Source: Sediminicola arcticus (GTDB lineage: Bacteria; Bacteroidota; Bacteroidia; Flavobacteriales; Flavobacteriaceae). From it: a stretch of DNA of 64,000 bases. Below, one piece after another: positions 60,710-64,000 of this stretch (position 1 is its first letter; every line of letters starts with the position of its first letter). The notes under the pieces are model-generated. The model saw only the letters and a program-made list of their open reading frames with translations. It did not search any database and was not told where the DNA came from. The DNA lies in assembly GCF_040566695.1 (NCBI RefSeq), contig NZ_JBEXAE010000005.1, positions 62,001-126,000 on the forward strand, given 5' to 3'. The translations under genes and the position numbers were made by a program.

Positions 60710-60946
60710 TGATTATTAATTCTTTTATTCGCTAAATATATCCCAAGCGGATGCAAATATAATATTTCTTTTTTATGTGGTAATCAAGAAATTGAACAAA
60801 AATTCAATTTTAGGTGCAAATCCCATAATAGACCATAAGATATCTTGTTAAATTTAGGCCAAACTCGAGCTAGAACTTGGCAGAGTGCTAACATCTTGTA
60901 GCTTGTAAAATGTTATCGAAAGTAGTTAATAAAGGAAATAATTAAA

Positions 60947-61414
60947 ATGAAGAGAGATAGAATGAAGTATTCAGAAAAAATTTCAAACCGATTAAATAAT
61001 TTATTAGAAAAAACATACGATGCCGAAAAGGGATTCAAGTTGGCTCAAGATAAAATTGAAAATTCGACCACTAAAAAATTTTTAAACGATAGAGCGGAAC
61101 AACGATCGGATTTGGGACATGAGTTGAAGAAAGAAATAGTGCAATATGGAGAATTGACGGAGAATGATGGAAGTGCAATAGGAGACATACATAGAGCTTG
61201 GATGGATTTAAGGGCTGCAGTGTCTTCCAATAAAAGTGAAAAGCTATTAGAAGAGGTGAAACGTGGAGAAAGAGCAAGTCTTGAGGAGTACAACGAAATT
61301 ATCACGGATAAGGACATGACATTGCTACCATCAACCAAAAACATGTTGATGCGCCATAGGGATGCCATTACATCGTCCCTAACAGTAGCCAACATCCATG
61401 AGCATATGGCATAA
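60947..61414 (+). CDS. DUF2383 / PA2169-type four-helix-bundle protein
   Basis: A 155-residue all-helical protein with the ferritin-like bundle of PA2169: RLNNLLEKTYDAEKGFKLAQD, FLNDRAEQRSDLGHELKKEI, GDIHRAWMDLRAAVSS, LKxMLMRHRDAITS-like end. PA2169-like proteins are linked to stress in the envelope, but the function is unclear. ATG 60947 used; ATG 60962 (MKYSEK) is an alternative. Separate unit with its own terminator. Confidence 0.83.
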   Translation: MKRDRMKYSEKISNRLNNLLEKTYDAEKGFKLAQDKIENSTTKKFLNDRAEQRSDLGHELKKEIVQYGELTENDGSAIGDIHRAWMDLRAAVSSNKSEKLLEEVKRGERASLEEYNEIITDKDMTLLPSTKNMLMRHRDAITSSLTVANIHEHMA

Positions 61415-61441
61415 GCATAAATTATATTTTTTGATATAGTT

Positions 61442-61466
61442 AAAACCAGATGTACATCTGGTTTTT
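61442..61466. terminator. Perfect palindromic terminator after the DUF2383 gene
   Basis: A 24-base perfect palindrome AAAACCAGATGTACATCTGG with matching T end (61442-61465), followed by one more T. Ends the DUF2383 transcript before dnaE. Confidence 0.85.
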
Positions 61467-61565
61467 GTATTTCATGACGTTAATAACTCCTGATAAATCC
61501 TCTTTTGATCTATGTTGTATTTCCGTAGATTTACAACTTCAATTTCCATGAAATAAACCCGCACT

Positions 61566-64000
61566 ATGTACCTTATTTTTGACACGGAAACCACCGGATT
61601 GCCCAAGCGATGGAACGCCCCAATTACCGATACGGATAACTGGCCACGGTGCATACAGATTGCTTGGCAATTACATGATGACATGGGAAACCTCATAGAG
61701 CGTCAGGATTATTTGGTACGCCCCGAGGGGTTCAATATTCCATATGATGCAGAGCAGATTCATGGGATATCTACAGAATTATCATTGGAAAGGGGAATCT
61801 CACTGGCGGAAGTGCTGGAGAAATTCAATATCGCTATGTCCAAAACAAAGTTTGTTGTTGGGCAGAATGTAGGTTTTGATCTTAATATCATGGGAGCAGA
61901 ATTCCATAGACTACAAGTAGAAAACCCATTACAAGAACTGCCGGTCTTGGACACCTGTACGGAACATACGGCACAATTATGTCAAATACCTGGAGGTAGG
62001 GGAGGGAAATTTAAGTTGCCCACACTAACGGAACTTCACCAATATCTTTTTGGCGAGCCCTTTGGAGAGGCGCACAACGCTACTGCCGATGTGGAGGCAA
62101 CTACCCGATGTTTCTTGGAGTTAGTTCGCAGACAAGAGTTTACGGTGGAGCAGTTGGATGTGCAGCCTGGGTATTTTAAAAATTTCTCTGAGGCTAATCC
62201 TAAGGAAATACGGCTGATAGGCCTAAAGCACATCAACCTCAAAAAGGCTTCTAAGAAAATCGCGAATCAATTGGGGCTCAATGAAACAGTTGAGATTTCA
62301 AAAGAAGAAATAAAAGAAAATATTGCGGTTCTTTCCGATACTGAGTTTGTGCATTTGCATAACCATTCACAATTTTCGGTCCTTCAATCTACCATTTCAA
62401 TCGCAGATCTTGTTCGATCTGCAGCAAGTAATAATATGCCCGCTGTGGCCCTTACAGACCATGCCAACATGATGGGGGCCTTTCATTTTGTAAAGGAAGT
62501 AAAAGCCCAAAATGCAAAAGTAAAGGCTAAAAATGACGAAGCCTTGGAAAAAGGCGAACCAGCCCTAGAAAAGGAAATGAAGCCTATTTTAGGTTGCGAA
62601 TTTTTTGTTTGTGAAGACCATAACAACAAGAATGTTAAGGATTACGGATACCAAATTGTGCTCTTAGCTAAAAATAAGAATGGGTACCACAACCTATCTA
62701 AAATGTCTTCTATAGCCTACACCGAAGGATTTTACTACGTGCCCCGTATCGATAAAAAGGTCATAGAACAGTACAAGGAGGATATCATTGTGTTAACGGG
62801 TAACCTCTATGGGGAAGTGCCCGCCAAAGTATTGAATGTTGGCGAGAACCAGGCAGAAGAAGCTTTGGTGTGGTGGAAAGAACAATTTGGCGATGACCTG
62901 TATATGGAAATTATGCGCCATGGCCAAGAAGATGAGGACCGGGTGAACCAAGTATTGGTGGAACTGGCCAAAAAACATCAGGTAAAAATGGTGGCTACCA
63001 ATAATACCTATTATTGTGCCAAAGAAGATGCGGATGCCCACGATGTTCTGTTATGTGTAAAAGACGGAGAAAAGCAGGCGACCCCTATAGGTCGCGGGAG
63101 AGGCTATAGGTATGGACTCCCCAATCAAGAATACTATTTTAAGTCGTCTGATGAGATGAAGGAAATCTTCAAAGATCTTCCTGAGACCATCTTGAACATA
63201 CAGGAAGTTGTCAATAAAATCGAATCTTATGAATTGGCAAGGGACGTCCTTTTGCCCAAGTTCAATATTCCAGAGGAATTTAAAGTGGCGGAGGACGTGA
63301 CAGATGGAGGCAATAGGGGGGAAAATGCTTATTTGCGTCATATCACCTATGAAGGAGCCAAAAAAAGATATCCGGAACTAACGGATGTGATTCGGGAGCG
63401 GATAGATTTTGAGTTACAAACTATTGAGAATTCAGGGTATCCAGGGTATTTCTTGATTACTGAAGATTTTATACGTGAGGCACGGAACATGGATGTTTCT
63501 GTGGGTCCAGGTCGTGGATCTGCCGCAGGTTCCGTAGTAGCATACTGTCTTACCATAACCAATATAGATCCACTAAAATACGATCTTCTTTTTGAGCGTT
63601 TCTTAAATCCGGATAGGGTGTCTATGCCCGATATTGATATCGATTTTGATGACGAGGGTCGTGGGCGTGTTATGGATTATGTGATCAAAAAATATGGTGC
63701 TAATCAAGTGGCCCAGATCATCACCTATGGCACTATGGCGGCAAAATCCTCTATTCGTGATACCGCAAGGGTATTGGATTTGCCGTTGATGGATGCCGAT
63801 AGGATTGCCAAGCTGATACCGACTATGTCTAAGTTGAGCAAGATATTTGAGGTAAGCGAGGCAGAATTGAAAAAAAGATTTAGGGCAGAGGAATTGGAGA
63901 AGGTGAATGAACTTCTCAATATTGCCAAAGGCGATGATTTGGAGGCACAGACCTTAAGAATGGCCCGTATTTTGGAAGGGTCTGTACGGAATACTGGAAT
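61566..64000 (+). CDS. dnaE: Replicative DNA polymerase III alpha subunit with fused DnaQ-type exonuclease, 3' end off the window
   Basis: At least 811 codons are open from ATG 61566 to the window end. Residues 1-180 form a DEDDh proofreading exonuclease: DTETTG (6-11), NVGFDLNIM and HNATADVEAT. Then the PHP domain (VHLHNHSQFSVLQ, H263 and H265) and polymerase core with GPGRGSAAGSVVAYCL and the catalytic aspartates D689, D691 and D693 in DIDIDF. This exonuclease-polymerase fusion is a Bacteroidota arrangement that joins epsilon and alpha roles in one chain. Not the same gene as dnaE2 at 39557. Confidence 0.93.
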   Translation, partial: MYLIFDTETTGLPKRWNAPITDTDNWPRCIQIAWQLHDDMGNLIERQDYLVRPEGFNIPYDAEQIHGISTELSLERGISLAEVLEKFNIAMSKTKFVVGQNVGFDLNIMGAEFHRLQVENPLQELPVLDTCTEHTAQLCQIPGGRGGKFKLPTLTELHQYLFGEPFGEAHNATADVEATTRCFLELVRRQEFTVEQLDVQPGYFKNFSEANPKEIRLIGLKHINLKKASKKIANQLGLNETVEISKEEIKENIAVLSDTEFVHLHNHSQFSVLQSTISIADLVRSAASNNMPAVALTDHANMMGAFHFVKEVKAQNAKVKAKNDEALEKGEPALEKEMKPILGCEFFVCEDHNNKNVKDYGYQIVLLAKNKNGYHNLSKMSSIAYTEGFYYVPRIDKKVIEQYKEDIIVLTGNLYGEVPAKVLNVGENQAEEALVWWKEQFGDDLYMEIMRHGQEDEDRVNQVLVELAKKHQVKMVATNNTYYCAKEDADAHDVLLCVKDGEKQATPIGRGRGYRYGLPNQEYYFKSSDEMKEIFKDLPETILNIQEVVNKIESYELARDVLLPKFNIPEEFKVAEDVTDGGNRGENAYLRHITYEGAKKRYPELTDVIRERIDFELQTIENSGYPGYFLITEDFIREARNMDVSVGPGRGSAAGSVVAYCLTITNIDPLKYDLLFERFLNPDRVSMPDIDIDFDDEGRGRVMDYVIKKYGANQVAQIITYGTMAAKSSIRDTARVLDLPLMDADRIAKLIPTMSKLSKIFEVSEAELKKRFRAEELEKVNELLNIAKGDDLEAQTLRMARILEGSVRNTG

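Noticed and set aside
1..64000. CRISPR arrays, IS elements, prophage genes, rRNA or integrase-bounded islands
   Set aside because: No spaced repeats, transposase, integrase or phage structural genes were seen on either strand. The tandem 17-mer before dinB has only two copies and is better read as an operator.

Overview
The window reads as chromosomal DNA of a member of the Bacteroidota, family Flavobacteriaceae, probably a marine genus (Maribacter, Zobellia or Arenibacter-like is only a guess). The signs are an A+T-rich sequence, a type IX secretion (T9SS) C-terminal sorting domain, TAnnTTTG-type -7 promoter elements with upstream TTG, weak use of Shine-Dalgarno sequences, a DnaQ-DnaE fused replicative polymerase, a two-domain OlsF-like acyltransferase, an S16 protein with a long acidic tail, and many families typical of the group (DUF4286, DUF2911, DUF6428, HTTM, DUF4230, a membrane MutS). 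Most of the window is ordinary core genome. I see no rRNA, CRISPR array, IS element or prophage.

Layout. 1-2554: an ATP-dependent DNA ligase (cut by the window edge) and its metallo-beta-lactamase exonuclease partner. 2734-8004: TerB-like protein, fructose-bisphosphatase, a GNAT, aspartate kinase and the OlsF-like lipid acyltransferase. 8063-9428: a small ArsR / DUF6428 / ArsN1-like acetyltransferase locus with an ArsR-type operator. 9477-13256: a TM2 protein with a long Lys/Ala-rich segment, two adjacent broken genes (VOC and DUF1801 families, each stopped by one in-frame nonsense codon), DUF2911, a 2-hydroxyacid dehydrogenase and a cupin. 13350-21759: a leftward housekeeping block (mgtE, rsmA, GGCT, DUF4286, TPR, serS, HTTM, ribF). 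21809-26265: a secreted T9SS metalloprotease overlapping a lipoprotein gene. 26275-28606: pth, rplY and prs, then tRNA-Leu(CAA). 28974-37376: pirin, MFS, ruvC, hemW, a cyclase, DUF4230, Dabb, YjbR and the membrane MutS.

37565-42556 is the most distinctive stretch. It holds a possible short RNA or attenuated leader, a decayed HPt phosphotransfer gene, and a dinB-dnaE2 translesion synthesis cassette. The cassette is preceded by two tandem 17-base operator-like repeats and a hairpin ending at the dinB start codon. No LexA-like regulator gene is beside it. Downstream come a penicillin acylase-like hydrolase, an MscS channel gene destroyed by an internal deletion, a dienelactone hydrolase, a CIA30 protein, PEP carboxylase and a hybrid histidine kinase. 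53295-57946 holds a glutaryl-CoA dehydrogenase-like enzyme and a divergent Rieske oxygenase / APC permease / DDAH-like hydrolase locus, which suggests use of a methylated amine or arginine derivative. The window ends with trmN6, a SET-domain protein, rimM, rpsP, a DUF2383 protein and the start of dnaE.

Four genes here are broken by simple lesions (two nonsense codons side by side, one nonsense codon plus loss of the active-site His, one internal deletion). That is many for 64 kb of core genome and points either to recent gene decay or to sequence errors. I cannot claim a clearly new system. The best leads are the operator-controlled dinB-dnaE2 cassette, the ArsN1 locus without an efflux pump, the Rieske-permease-DDAH locus and the cluster of fresh pseudogenes.
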